Below are positions 9,411-17,332 of a DNA stretch of 48,158 nucleotides, piece by piece (position 1 is the stretch's first letter; every line of letters starts with the position of its first letter). Location of the stretch: contig URUK01000020.1 in NCBI GenBank assembly GCA_900551055.1, forward strand, positions 1 to 48,158. Reading direction: 5' to 3'. The translations under genes and the position numbers were made by a program. The notes beneath the pieces were generated by a model. The model saw nothing but the letters and a program-made list of their open reading frames with translations, was not told where the DNA came from and did not search any database. The stretch comes from an uncultured Prevotella sp. GTDB lineage: Bacteria > Bacteroidota > Bacteroidia > Bacteroidales > Bacteroidaceae.

Positions 9411-11396
9411 TTTTGAAGGCTTTGTTGCTTTTATAAAGTACGTTATCAGCAGCACGTAAGCTACAAGTGCGCAAACCTGCGACAGCGGATTGGCGAGCCA
9501 CTCGGCGTTGACAAGGTTGATGTCGGCGAAGCGCAGCAGCGCGCTTACTACTCCCATGAGCGCTCCTCCGGCGATGAAGCCGCTGGCGATGAGCGTTCCT
9601 TTCTCTCCGCGGGCCTTGTTTTCAGCTGCGTCTTTGGAACGGGATGTGACGTACCAGTTGATGGCTCCGCCCACGAGCAGCGGTATGTTAAGCTCTATCG
9701 GGATGAACATGCCGAGGGCGAAGGCCAGTGCCGGGATTTTGAGCAGTGTCAGTATGATGGCAATGAGCGCGCCTATGCCGTATAAAATCCACGGTGCGCC
9801 CACGCCGTTCATCAGCGGGTCGATGACCGCAGCCATGGCGTTGGCCTGCGGAGCGGCAAGCTGTCCGCTGGCGAATCCGTATGTCTTGTCGAGCAAAATC
9901 ATCACTCCGCCGACGGTAGCTGCCGACACCAACGTGCCGAGGAACTTCCATGTTTCCTGCTTTTTTGGTGTGGTGCCGAGCCAGTAGCCTATTTTCAGGT
10001 CGGTGATGAACGCTCCCGACATAGACAACGCTGTGCATACCACGCCGCCCATGATGAGCGCGGCCACCATGCCGCCCGTGCCTTTAAGCCCTACGGCCAC
10101 CATAACGACGGAGGCGAGGATGAGCGTCATGAGCGTCATGCCTGACACGGGGTTGGTTCCAACGATGGCAATGGCGTTGGCTGCGACGGTAGTGAAGAGG
10201 AACGCTATTACCGCGACGAGCAGTATTCCGACTGCGGCGAAGAGCAGGTTGCCCTTCATCACGCCCGTCCAGAAGAACAGGAACACCACTGCGAGGGTGA
10301 CTATCGCGCCGATGGCGATGACCTTGAAGGGTATGTCACGCTGTGTGCGGAGTGTCTGTTTGGCTTCGCCCTTGCCTCCGCGCATCTCGCGTGCCGCCAG
10401 GCTGACGGCGTTCTTGATTATGCCCCACGAGTTGATGATGCCTATGATGCCGGCCATGGCTATGCCGCCTATGCCGATATACTTGCCGTAAGAGGTGAAA
10501 ATCTGCTCCGGCGACATGTCGCCTACGGCGGTGGCGATGGCCGGGTCCCACTGGTTGAGCACCTGGCTGTCGAACAGTACGGCCATGAGCGGCACTATGA
10601 GCCACCACACAGCCAGCGAGCCGAGGCAGATTATGAAGGCGTATTTCAGGCCTACGATGTAGCCGAGGCCGAGCACCGCCGCGCCGGTATTGACCTTGAA
10701 CACGAGCTTTGCCTTGTCGGCCAGCGTCTCGCCGAGTCCTATCACGCGCGTGGTGAAGTTCTCGTTCCACCATCCGAAGGTAGCCACGATGAAGTCATAC
10801 AGTCCGCCCACCAGTCCTGCAAGCAGCAAAGGCTTTGCCTGCTGGCCGCCCTTCGCGCCGCTGACGAGCACCTGCGTTGTGGCCGTAGCTTCGGGGAAGG
10901 GGTATTTCCCGTGCATGTCGCTTACGAAATACTTGCGGAACGGGATGAGGAACAGTATGCCCAAGACGCCTCCGAGGAGCGAGCTTAAAAAGATTTCGAC
11001 GAACGACGCGCCCATGCCGGGATACTTGTCTTCAAGTATGTAGATTGCCGGCAGGGTGAATATTGCGCCCGCCACCACCGCGCCCGAGCACGCTCCGATG
11101 CTCTGGATGATGACGTTCTCGCCGAGGGGGTTGCGCCGCTTGGCCGCGGTAGACACTCCCACGGCGATTATGGCGATAGGTATGGCGGCCTCGAACACCT
11201 GTCCCACGCGCAGCCCGAGATACGCGGCTGCGGCCGAGAAGAGTATCGTCATGAGCACGCCCCACGTCACCGACCATCCGTTCACCTCGGGATAAGCCTT
11301 GCGCGGGTCCATCACAGGGCGGTATTCCTCGCCCTCTTTCAGTTCGCGGAACGCGTTGTCAGGCAGCCGCATTCCGTCTTTTTCCAAGTCTTCCAT
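9405..11396 (-). CDS. OPT-family oligopeptide transporter
   Basis: A large inner-membrane transporter of the OPT superfamily, probably importing small peptides by proton symport. The 663-aa protein has about 15 hydrophobic segments. After a charged cytoplasmic N terminus (EEYRPVMDPRKAYPE) come the family motifs TWGVLMTILFSAAAAYLGLR and VGQVFEAAIPIAI, then NVIIQSIGACSGAVVAGAIF. The length and motifs match the bacterial OPT group (TIGR00733 type) rather than yellow-stripe metal-chelate carriers, though substrate cannot be read. The start lies 26 bp downstream of the pectate lyase stop on the same strand, so read-through is possible. The stop sits in a T-rich repeat shared with the gyrB terminator. 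Confidence 0.9.
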   Translation of the reverse strand: MEDLEKDGMRLPDNAFRELKEGEEYRPVMDPRKAYPEVNGWSVTWGVLMTILFSAAAAYLGLRVGQVFEAAIPIAIIAVGVSTAAKRRNPLGENVIIQSIGACSGAVVAGAIFTLPAIYILEDKYPGMGASFVEIFLSSLLGGVLGILFLIPFRKYFVSDMHGKYPFPEATATTQVLVSGAKGGQQAKPLLLAGLVGGLYDFIVATFGWWNENFTTRVIGLGETLADKAKLVFKVNTGAAVLGLGYIVGLKYAFIICLGSLAVWWLIVPLMAVLFDSQVLNQWDPAIATAVGDMSPEQIFTSYGKYIGIGGIAMAGIIGIINSWGIIKNAVSLAAREMRGGKGEAKQTLRTQRDIPFKVIAIGAIVTLAVVFLFFWTGVMKGNLLFAAVGILLVAVIAFLFTTVAANAIAIVGTNPVSGMTLMTLILASVVMVAVGLKGTGGMVAALIMGGVVCTALSMSGAFITDLKIGYWLGTTPKKQETWKFLGTLVSAATVGGVMILLDKTYGFASGQLAAPQANAMAAVIDPLMNGVGAPWILYGIGALIAIILTLLKIPALAFALGMFIPIELNIPLLVGGAINWYVTSRSKDAAENKARGEKGTLIASGFIAGGALMGVVSALLRFADINLVNAEWLANPLSQVCALVAYVLLITYFIKATKPSKK

Positions 11397-11422
11397 GTTT
11401 TTCGATACCTTACTTTATGTGG

Positions 11423-12646
11423 TTAATACATTATTTTCCTTGTCCTTATAGTGCCGTCGCTCATCTTATGGCGTACAATGTTGATGCCTTTCTGCGGCTG
11501 TGCGAGCCTTGTTCCCGATGGCGAATAGTATTCCGTGGCTGTCACTTCGGCGGCGCTTGTCCCAACGTTGCTTATTCCCGAAGTCACGCCTTCTCCGTAT
11601 TCGACATCAAGTGTAGCACCGGCGTATTCGCCGACCTCGGCTTCCACGTTGTCGACGGGCATGCCTTCAAGGCCGTAATAGTCGGAGGGGATGAAGTAAT
11701 CATCGCTGCCATCGCCTTCCTGATGGTCGCTTGCGCCGGTGTTCCCAGTCAATGTTATGTGGTAATCAGGGTGGCTATTGCTGACGTTAGTGCGCCATAT
11801 GTCGTTGAAATCGCCAACAAATGCGTTTCGCTCAACATATAAGTTTGAGAGATAACCTGCCCCGATGCAGTAGTTTCCCACTTCCGACGAGTACAGGCAG
11901 TTTAGCAGGTGTACCTTGCCGAAACGCACACGGGGCATGCGTTCGCGGCATCCCTCGTCCCACCAGCAGGCATAGAACGTGGTGTTCAGGTGTCCGCGGC
12001 TGTCGTCATGCCCGTCGTCTCCTCCCCACAAGTTGCTGAAACGGTGGTCGTCAGAGCCTCCGCTGCCACCGCCTACCGGCTCTTTCAGGTAGCGGAAACG
12101 GCACCATGTCACGGCGATATAGTCTGAAGAGTGGTTGCAGTCGAAGTTGCCGTCCACGCCGTCTTGGAAGTCGCAGTGGTCAACCCATATCCGCTGGCAG
12201 TCTTGGAGGCAAAGGTTGTCGTTGCCGTCGATGTCGTATGCGCCAGAGGCTTCAAACGTTATGTTCCTTATAATGATATTGTCGCAGTCGCGGAAGAGCA
12301 GTATTCCGCTTTCGTCACCGTCCGACGGTGTGTCGGGATTTACCAACCTTGCGCCCGGCAGTCCGTAAACCGTCTTGTTGCTGGCATCCTTTATCGTCGT
12401 AAGACCGTCAAAATCGATTGTGCCGTCGATATAGATTGTGCTCCTGTTAGAACCTTCGAGCGCGTCAGTAAGCTCTCTTAGGGTCGTCACCCTGACAGGG
12501 TTTTCGTTATTGCTGCCGGTCACTTCTCCGTCAACAATTGCCCATCCTATGGGGCGGTTGTAGTCATATAAAGACATTTGCGCCTGCGCAGGCGTTGCAA
12601 GGAGCGTTGCCAACACGGTAACAGTCAATAAAGCAGATTTTTTCAT
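11423..12646 (-). CDS. Secreted pectate lyase, PL1 family
   Basis: A parallel beta-helix enzyme that cleaves pectate by beta-elimination. A signal peptide (cleavage after about Ala22, PAQA|Q) leads to export. PL1 hallmarks are present: IIIRNITFE (about 124-132), WVDHCDFQDGVDGNFDCN (about 154-171, Ca-binding region with D155 and D164/D169), and a GCRERMPRVRFGKVHLLN stretch (about 232-249) containing the catalytic arginine. The C-terminal segment EYYSPSGTRLAQPQKGINIV resembles short sorting-type tails common on Prevotella exported proteins. No SusC/SusD pair is adjacent, so this is a lone pectinase gene. A -7 box (TAATTTTG on the minus strand, 12675-12682) lies just upstream. Confidence 0.88.
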   Translation of the reverse strand: MKKSALLTVTVLATLLATPAQAQMSLYDYNRPIGWAIVDGEVTGSNNENPVRVTTLRELTDALEGSNRSTIYIDGTIDFDGLTTIKDASNKTVYGLPGARLVNPDTPSDGDESGILLFRDCDNIIIRNITFEASGAYDIDGNDNLCLQDCQRIWVDHCDFQDGVDGNFDCNHSSDYIAVTWCRFRYLKEPVGGGSGGSDDHRFSNLWGGDDGHDDSRGHLNTTFYACWWDEGCRERMPRVRFGKVHLLNCLYSSEVGNYCIGAGYLSNLYVERNAFVGDFNDIWRTNVSNSHPDYHITLTGNTGASDHQEGDGSDDYFIPSDYYGLEGMPVDNVEAEVGEYAGATLDVEYGEGVTSGISNVGTSAAEVTATEYYSPSGTRLAQPQKGINIVRHKMSDGTIRTRKIMY

Positions 12647-12674
12647 TTGTTAAAGCGTTGTTTTATTAATGTGG

Positions 12675-12682
12675 CAAAATTA
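12675..12682 (-). promoter_or_regulatory. Pectate lyase promoter, -7 box
   Basis: Read on the minus strand this is TAATTTTG, 29 bp before the ATG. The longer string CACTAATTTTG is also found upstream of the sirtuin gene (13915-13922), suggesting a shared promoter type. No convincing -33 element is seen. Confidence 0.55.
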
Positions 12683-12731
12683 GTGAAAATATCGCACACG
12701 GTGAAACGAAATGCGATATTTTAATTGCGTA

Positions 12732-12841
12732 TTAAATTGAGAATGGAGAAATGAGAATGGAGAATTATGATTACCTTTGAGATTGACTGCCAACAAAGCA
12801 AATCATAATTCTCCATTCTCATTTCTCCATTCTCAATTTAA
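12732..12841. repeat. Family-1 hairpin element, 110 bp, no ORF
   Basis: Perfect 41-bp arms (12732-12772 and 12801-12841) flank a 28-nt loop that forms a further CTTTG/CAAAG stem. The arms contain two GAGAATGGAGAA-type direct repeats and end inward with AATTATGATTACCTTTG. Nearly the same arms bound the 555-bp element at 21798-22352, so this looks like an empty, MITE-like relative. Confidence 0.88.
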
Positions 12842-12926
12842 AACACGGCAAATTGGAAGGCAAAAGGCCGTCTTTTGCACGCTAAAAGGCCACCTTTTAG
12901 GAGGTAAAAGGTGGCCTTTTGTAAGG
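12842..12926. repeat. Family-4 palindrome cluster
   Basis: Four units directly abut the family-1 hairpin. Units three and four form a 16-bp perfect inverted repeat (AAAAGGCCACCTTTTA about 12884-12899 with 12905-12920). This gap of 334 bp between the pectate lyase and sirtuin genes otherwise holds only the pectate lyase promoter. Confidence 0.75.
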
Positions 12927-12980
12927 CGATGCGTAATGTCTTGATTTACAAGTAGTTGCAAGTTGGACTAAAACCGCAGG

Positions 12981-13691
12981 TCATTCGTCGCCGAGAAGGA
13001 TGCCCGACAGCTCGCGCATGCCCTCCGACGCGCCTTTCATTATGTGGCGCACGTCGTGCCGTCCGGCTGCCATTACGGGCTTTGGGTCGATTAGGTAGAC
13101 CGGCGCTGACGGCTTGGCGTATTGCACAAGGCCGGCCGCAGGGTAGACGTTGAGCGACGTTCCTATGATGACAAACAGGTCGGCCTGCCGCGCGTAGTCA
13201 GCCGCCACGCTGATGTTGGGCACCGCCTCGCCGAAGAACACTATGTACGGGCGCAGCAGCGAGCCGTCGCCGGCCTTCTCGCCGGGCGCCACGTCGATGT
13301 CGTCTGCCGTCATGGTGCGCCAGTAACGGGGGTTGTCAACGTCGCGGCTGGAGCATGTCTTCATCAGTTCTCCGTGCAGATGGATTACGCGCGAGCTGCC
13401 TGCCGCCTCGTGCAGGTTGTCAACATTCTGCGTCACCACGGTGACGTCATACTTCCGTTCGAGTGCGGCCACAAGGCGGTGCCCCTCGTTCGGCTTGGCC
13501 TCCAACAGCTTTTTGCGCAGCATGTTGTAAAAGTTGTTTACGTAGACAGGGTCTTGCAGCCATGCCTCATGCGTTGCGACGCGCGCCACGGGATAGTTCT
13601 CCCACAGGCCGTCGGCGTCGCGGAAGGTGCTGAGTCCGCTCTCTACGGACATTCCCGCACCGGTAAGGACAAAGAGTTTTTTCATGTTCAA
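12981..13691 (-). CDS. Sir2-family NAD-dependent protein deacylase (sirtuin), zinc-less type
   Basis: A soluble NAD-dependent protein lysine deacylase. It has the Rossmann signature LTGAGMSVESGLSTFRD (about 9-24), TQNVDNLHEAAGSS (about 87-100), the catalytic histidine in HLHGE (His106), FFGEAVP and GTSLNVYPAAGLV. At 236 aa it is a typical short bacterial sirtuin. It has only one cysteine (Cys113, KTCSSRD), so the usual Cys4 zinc module is absent. This matches a Bacteroidetes sirtuin subgroup as I know it, so it is probably functional with a metal-free small domain. The first codons are ATGAACATG; the start could be either ATG. A family-3 inverted repeat sits between its likely promoter and the start codon. 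Confidence 0.9.
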   Translation of the reverse strand: MNMKKLFVLTGAGMSVESGLSTFRDADGLWENYPVARVATHEAWLQDPVYVNNFYNMLRKKLLEAKPNEGHRLVAALERKYDVTVVTQNVDNLHEAAGSSRVIHLHGELMKTCSSRDVDNPRYWRTMTADDIDVAPGEKAGDGSLLRPYIVFFGEAVPNISVAADYARQADLFVIIGTSLNVYPAAGLVQYAKPSAPVYLIDPKPVMAAGRHDVRHIMKGASEGMRELSGILLGDE

Positions 13692-13702
13692 TATGTTTTT
13701 TT

Positions 13703-13895
13703 ACCCACCCCAACCCTCCCGAAGGGAGGGAGCTTGATTACCTGTAATGGTAATTGGCAGGTTAATAATATCTTTTATTTAATGTCTTTTACCCTCCATT
13801 GCATATTAAGTCACCTCCTTTTGAAATGGCTGGGGTGGGTGTTTACTCCCACTGTGCATATCAAACTCCCTCCCTTGGGGAGGGTTGGGGTGGGT
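13703..13895. repeat. Family-3 inverted-repeat element (CCCCAACCCTCCC arms)
   Basis: Arms 13703-13738 and 13860-13895 match at 34 of 36 positions (ACCCACCCCAACCCTCCC at the outer ends). The centre has no ORF of note. Arms also contain an internal CCCTCCC/GGGAGGG stem. It fills most of the 326-bp gap between the sirtuin and the first FKBP gene. Confidence 0.85.
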
Positions 13896-13914
13896 TGCCA
13901 TTCTCTTCTTTCTA

Positions 13915-13922
13915 CAAAATTA
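13915..13922 (-). promoter_or_regulatory. Probable sirtuin promoter, -7 box
   Basis: Minus-strand TAATTTTG within CACTAATTTTG, the same string as upstream of the pectate lyase. If used, the transcript would pass through the whole family-3 hairpin before the sirtuin start about 220 bp away. Confidence 0.45.
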
Positions 13923-13965
13923 GTGAAATTTCCATAATAATGCAGCCGTAATCGGATAAAAACAT

Positions 13966-13973
13966 TACCTTTG
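13966..13973 (+). promoter_or_regulatory. Promoter of the FKBP cluster, -7 box
   Basis: TACCTTTG matches TAnnTTTG and lies 44 bp before the ATG of the first FKBP gene. A clear -33 TTTG is not seen. Confidence 0.6.
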
Positions 13974-14017
13974 CACGGTTTTTAATAAGGTATAAAGAAA
14001 AATACAAATTCAGCAAA

Positions 14018-14623
14018 ATGGACAAGTTAAGTTACGCTTTGGGGCTCGGCATCGGCCGCCAGCTGGCGCAGATGGGAGCAACAGGTCTTGACATAGACGA
14101 TTTCGCCACGGCAATAAAGGACGTGCTGGCAGGCGTTGAACCGAAAGTGGGCGACCGCGAGGCGCAGACAATAGTGCAGGAGTTTTTCCGCAAGCAGGAA
14201 GAGAAAGCCAACGCCGAGATGGCCGAAAAGGGCAAGAAGGCGAAGGCCGAGGGCGAGAAATACCTCGCAGAGAACGCCGCAAAGGACGGCGTTGTGACAC
14301 TGCCCAGCGGCCTGCAATACAAAGTGTTGCGCGAAGGCAACGGGCATAAGCCGAAGGCGACGGACAAGGTGAAGTGTCACTATGAGGGCTTCCTGATTGA
14401 CGGAACGGTGTTCGACAGCAGCGTGCAGCGCGGCGAACCGGCTGTGTTCCCCCTCAACCAGGTAATCGCCGGATGGACAGAAGGCCTGCAACTGATGCAG
14501 GAAGGCGCGAAATACCGCTTCTTCATACCTTACCACCTCGGCTACGGCGAGCGCGGCACAGGCTCTACGATACCTCCGTTCGCAACCCTCGTGTTCGACG
14601 TTGAGCTGATAGAGGTGATGTAA
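14018..14623 (+). CDS. FKBP-type peptidyl-prolyl cis-trans isomerase, cytoplasmic (FklB/FKBP22-like)
   Basis: A prolyl isomerase and folding helper. There is no signal peptide, so it acts in the cytoplasm. The N-terminal helical dimerisation domain (about 1-85, starting DKLSYALGLGIGRQLAQMG) has a long charged helix, followed by an FKBP domain (about 90-201) with LPSGLQYKVL, CHYEGFLIDGTVFDSS, QVIAGWTEGLQLM and YGERGTGSTIPPFATLVFDV. This is the order seen in FKBP22/FkpA-type proteins. It is first of three consecutive FKBP genes. A family-3 repeat separates it from the next. Confidence 0.93.
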   Translation: MDKLSYALGLGIGRQLAQMGATGLDIDDFATAIKDVLAGVEPKVGDREAQTIVQEFFRKQEEKANAEMAEKGKKAKAEGEKYLAENAAKDGVVTLPSGLQYKVLREGNGHKPKATDKVKCHYEGFLIDGTVFDSSVQRGEPAVFPLNQVIAGWTEGLQLMQEGAKYRFFIPYHLGYGERGTGSTIPPFATLVFDVELIEVM

Positions 14624-14627
14624 TTGT

Positions 14628-14728
14628 AAGCCCCTCCCCAGCCCTCCCGGAGGGAGGGGCTTGACATTTCTTGCCGTCAGTCGGGCGGAAACTAAGCTCC
14701 CTCCCTCGGGAGGGTTGGGGAGGGGCTT
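14628..14728. repeat. Family-3 inverted-repeat element between two FKBP genes
   Basis: Outer arms 14628-14648 (AAGCCCCTCCCCAGCCCTCCC) and 14708-14728 match with one mismatch; an internal CCCTCC/GGAGGG stem follows in each arm. It is a shorter relative of 13703-13895. Confidence 0.8.
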
Positions 14729-14761
14729 GATATGAATAATAATCAATTAACATAACAATCA

Positions 14762-15637
14762 ATGAAAAAACTTACATTTGCAGCTGTTGCGGCTGTCGCA
14801 TCAGCAATGTTCGTGTCTTGCGGCAACTCTACGCCCAAGGCAAACCTGAAGAGTGACATCGATACAGTGAGTTACGCATTCGGCGTAGTGCAGGGACAAG
14901 GCCTCAAAGACTACATCACAAGGGGCATGGGTATCGACTCGACCAACATCGATGAGTTTGTAAAGGGCTTCAATGTAGGTGTGAACTCAGGTGACGACAA
15001 AGAGAAAGAGGCTTATTATATTGGTGTACAGATGGGTATACAGCTGTCAAGCCGTATGGTAAAGGCTGTAAACCACGACCTCTTCGGCGAGGACTCGACC
15101 AAGAGCATATCGATGAAGAACCTTCTGGCTGCACTCGTAACCAGCGTGGAGGGCGGCAAGACAATCATGACCCCGGACCAGGCGCAGATGGTATGGCAGA
15201 CAAAGTCGCAGGCCATCAAGGCAAAGGCTATGGAGCAGCAGTATGGAGAGAACAAGAAGGCTGGCGCTAAATTCCTTGCCGACTATGCCAAGCAGCCGGG
15301 CGTGAAAAAGCTTGACGGCGGCGTGCTCTACAAGGTAATCAAGGAAGGAAAGGGCGAAATGCCGAAGGACACCTCAATGGTGCGCGTTCATTATGAGGGC
15401 AAGACCATCGACGGAAAGGTGTTCGACAGCTCTTACAAGCGCAAGGAGCCTGTGGCGTTGCGTGCAAACCAGGTAATCCCCGGATGGACTACGGCGCTTA
15501 CACACATGCCCGTGGGCAGCACATGGGAGGTTGTAATACCTTACGACAAGGCTTACGGTGCTCAGGATACACCGCAAATCAAGCCTTTCTCTACGCTTAT
15601 CTTCAAGATTGAACTTGTAGGTCTGGGCAGGAAATAA
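14762..15637 (+). CDS. FKBP-type peptidyl-prolyl isomerase, lipoprotein (FkpA/Mip-like)
   Basis: A membrane-anchored prolyl isomerase acting in the cell envelope. The signal ends FVSC (Cys20), a lipobox, followed by Gly-Asn. An N-terminal helical dimerisation domain (about 35-165, starting IDTVSYAFGVVQGQGLKDY) precedes the FKBP domain (about 180-290) with LDGGVLYKVIKEGKGE, VHYEGKTIDGKVFDSSYKRK, QVIPGWTTALTHMPVGS and IKPFSTLIFKIELVG. At 291 aa it is the usual length for Mip-like proteins. It is 16 bp from the next FKBP gene, so those two probably share a transcript. Confidence 0.93.
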   Translation: MKKLTFAAVAAVASAMFVSCGNSTPKANLKSDIDTVSYAFGVVQGQGLKDYITRGMGIDSTNIDEFVKGFNVGVNSGDDKEKEAYYIGVQMGIQLSSRMVKAVNHDLFGEDSTKSISMKNLLAALVTSVEGGKTIMTPDQAQMVWQTKSQAIKAKAMEQQYGENKKAGAKFLADYAKQPGVKKLDGGVLYKVIKEGKGEMPKDTSMVRVHYEGKTIDGKVFDSSYKRKEPVALRANQVIPGWTTALTHMPVGSTWEVVIPYDKAYGAQDTPQIKPFSTLIFKIELVGLGRK

Positions 15638-15653
15638 TCAAGGTACAAGGTAT

Positions 15654-16652
15654 ATGAACATAAAAAGCATCTTTACGCTCGCCGTCATGGCGGGCGTATT
15701 TTTCAGTGGGGCAAACGCCGCTGATAGGAAAAAGAAAACACGGCAGGCTGACGATGACGCGCAGGGCGCGCCCATAACCGCGCTCAATACGGCAGCCGAC
15801 TCGTTGAGCTACGCCGCCGGTATGGTACGCACTGACGGCCTTATACCTTATTTAAAACAGAGTTTCGGCGTGGACACGGCGTACATGGCTGATTTCATCC
15901 GCGGTTATAAGGAGGCCATGTCCAAAGGTTTCGACGAAAGGACAAAGGCTTATTACGCCGGGGAACAAATCGCCCAGATGGTAAGCCAGCGCATGTTGCC
16001 GTTCCTGAAGGACGAGTTTGCAGGCCGCAAGGACTCCATCGACGAACACGTATTCAACGAAGGATTTATCAATGCGCTGCAAGGCGGCAGCTCGCTGATG
16101 ACCGCAGACGCAGCAAAGGATTATTTCAACAAGGCTTTCGAGCAGGCCATTGACGAGCGGAACACAGCCACAAAGAAGGCCGGCGAGGAATTTCTGGCTG
16201 CCAACAAGCTGAAGCCGGGCGTGGTTACAACGCCTTCAGGGCTGCAGTATAAGGTGCTTGTAAAGGGCACCGGCGAAGTTCCCGGCGAGAAAGACGAGGT
16301 TTCCGTGAAGTATGAAGGCCGTCTTTTGGACGGCACTGTGTTCGACAGCAGCTATGAAAGGAAGGACCCCGTGACCAAGTTCCGCCCCAACCAGGTTATC
16401 AAGGGATGGACTGAAGCTCTGACGATGATGCCCGTAGGCAGCAAGTGGGAGCTGTACATACCTTACAATCTGGCTTACGGCGAACGTCAGGCAGGCAAAA
16501 TCAAGCCTTTCAGCACATTGGTTTTCACTGTCGAAGTGGTTGGCGTGAAAAAGGCGGAAGCGCCAAAGCCACAGCCGAAAAACACTCCCGCAAGCGCCAA
16601 AGGCAAGAGCGGTCAGACACTGAAAAACGGCAAGGCCAAGGCTGACAAATAA
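15654..16652 (+). CDS. FKBP-type peptidyl-prolyl isomerase, exported, with lysine-rich C-terminal tail
   Basis: A third FKBP, predicted periplasmic. The signal peptide ends GANA|A (about residue 22) with no lipobox cysteine. A basic linker RKKKTRQ is followed by the helical dimerisation domain (ADSLSYAAGMVRTDGLI) and the FKBP domain (about 190-300) with TPSGLQYKVLVKGTGEVPGE, YEGRLLDGTVFDSSYERKDP and IKPFSTLVFTVEVVGV. After the domain comes a 35-residue Lys/Pro/Ala tail (KKAEAPKPQPKN and onward) that is not part of the fold; it could bind a negatively charged surface. A terminator follows at 16675-16700. Confidence 0.92.
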   Translation: MNIKSIFTLAVMAGVFFSGANAADRKKKTRQADDDAQGAPITALNTAADSLSYAAGMVRTDGLIPYLKQSFGVDTAYMADFIRGYKEAMSKGFDERTKAYYAGEQIAQMVSQRMLPFLKDEFAGRKDSIDEHVFNEGFINALQGGSSLMTADAAKDYFNKAFEQAIDERNTATKKAGEEFLAANKLKPGVVTTPSGLQYKVLVKGTGEVPGEKDEVSVKYEGRLLDGTVFDSSYERKDPVTKFRPNQVIKGWTEALTMMPVGSKWELYIPYNLAYGERQAGKIKPFSTLVFTVEVVGVKKAEAPKPQPKNTPASAKGKSGQTLKNGKAKADK

Positions 16653-16674
16653 CAATTGTTTGCTATCATAACGG

Positions 16675-16700
16675 TAGGGAGACTGCAAAAAGTCTCCCTA
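16675..16700 (+). terminator. Terminator after the FKBP cluster
   Basis: A perfect 10-bp stem (TAGGGAGACT at 16675-16684 with 16691-16700), loop of 6 nt, followed by TTTTATTT. Confidence 0.85.
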
Positions 16701-16746
16701 TTTTATTTCATAATGCCTTAAATCAGCTAAAAAACATGTCAAAATG

Positions 16747-16777
16747 TTGTGCGTGTCATTTTTAATGACTATATTTG
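16747..16777 (+). promoter_or_regulatory. Promoter of the AsnC/Lrp regulator gene
   Basis: TTG at 16747-16749, 20-bp spacer, then TATATTTG at 16770-16777, which fits the Bacteroidetes -33/-7 pattern. The ATG is 68 bp downstream. A TGTCATTTTTAATGACT inverted repeat overlaps the spacer and -7 box and could be an operator, possibly for the regulator itself. Confidence 0.6.
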
Positions 16778-16845
16778 CTCGCATCATTTTGATTGTCACA
16801 ATAAGCAGGAATATACAAGAAAAACAAAAACATAAACCTTGAGAA

Positions 16846-17316
16846 ATGGAGAAAATAGACAGTCTCGACAGGAAAATTCTTAGCATATTGTCTAAGAACG
16901 CCCGCATACCGTTCAAGGATGTTGCGGCAGAGTGTGGCGTTTCGCGCGCCGCGATACACCAGCGCGTGCAGCATCTGATAGAAAACGGGGTGATAACCGG
17001 CAGCGGATTTGACGTCAACGCGAAAAGTCTTGGCTATTCGACATGCACCTACGTAGGCATAACGCTTGAGCGGGGAAACATGTACAAGTCGGTAGTGGAA
17101 CGTCTTGAGCACATCCCCGAAATCGTTGAATGCCACTTCACGACAGGCCCTTACACCATGCTTGTGAAGCTGTATGCACGCGACAACGAGCAGCTTATGG
17201 ACCTTCTGAACAACCAGATGCAGGGAATACCAGGAGTGGTTGCTACCGAAACGCTTATATCCCTTGAACAAAGCATCAAGAGGGAAGTGCCTGTGCCGCA
17301 GGATTTGAGGAAATAA
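16846..17316 (+). CDS. Lrp/AsnC-family transcriptional regulator
   Basis: A feast/famine DNA-binding regulator that senses an amino acid or related ligand. The N-terminal winged helix-turn-helix is clear (IDSLDRKILSILSKNAR, then VAAECGVSRAAIHQRVQHLI). The C-terminal RAM (ligand-binding, oligomerisation) domain runs from about 60 to 150, with YVGITLERGN, VECHFTTGPYTMLVKLYARD and VVATETLISLEQS. At 156 aa it is full length. It is 16 bp upstream of the C26-M19 fusion gene in the same direction, so it probably controls peptide or amino-acid metabolism through that gene. Confidence 0.93.
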   Translation: MEKIDSLDRKILSILSKNARIPFKDVAAECGVSRAAIHQRVQHLIENGVITGSGFDVNAKSLGYSTCTYVGITLERGNMYKSVVERLEHIPEIVECHFTTGPYTMLVKLYARDNEQLMDLLNNQMQGIPGVVATETLISLEQSIKREVPVPQDLRK

Positions 17317-17332
17317 GGAGGTGCGCTTGACG

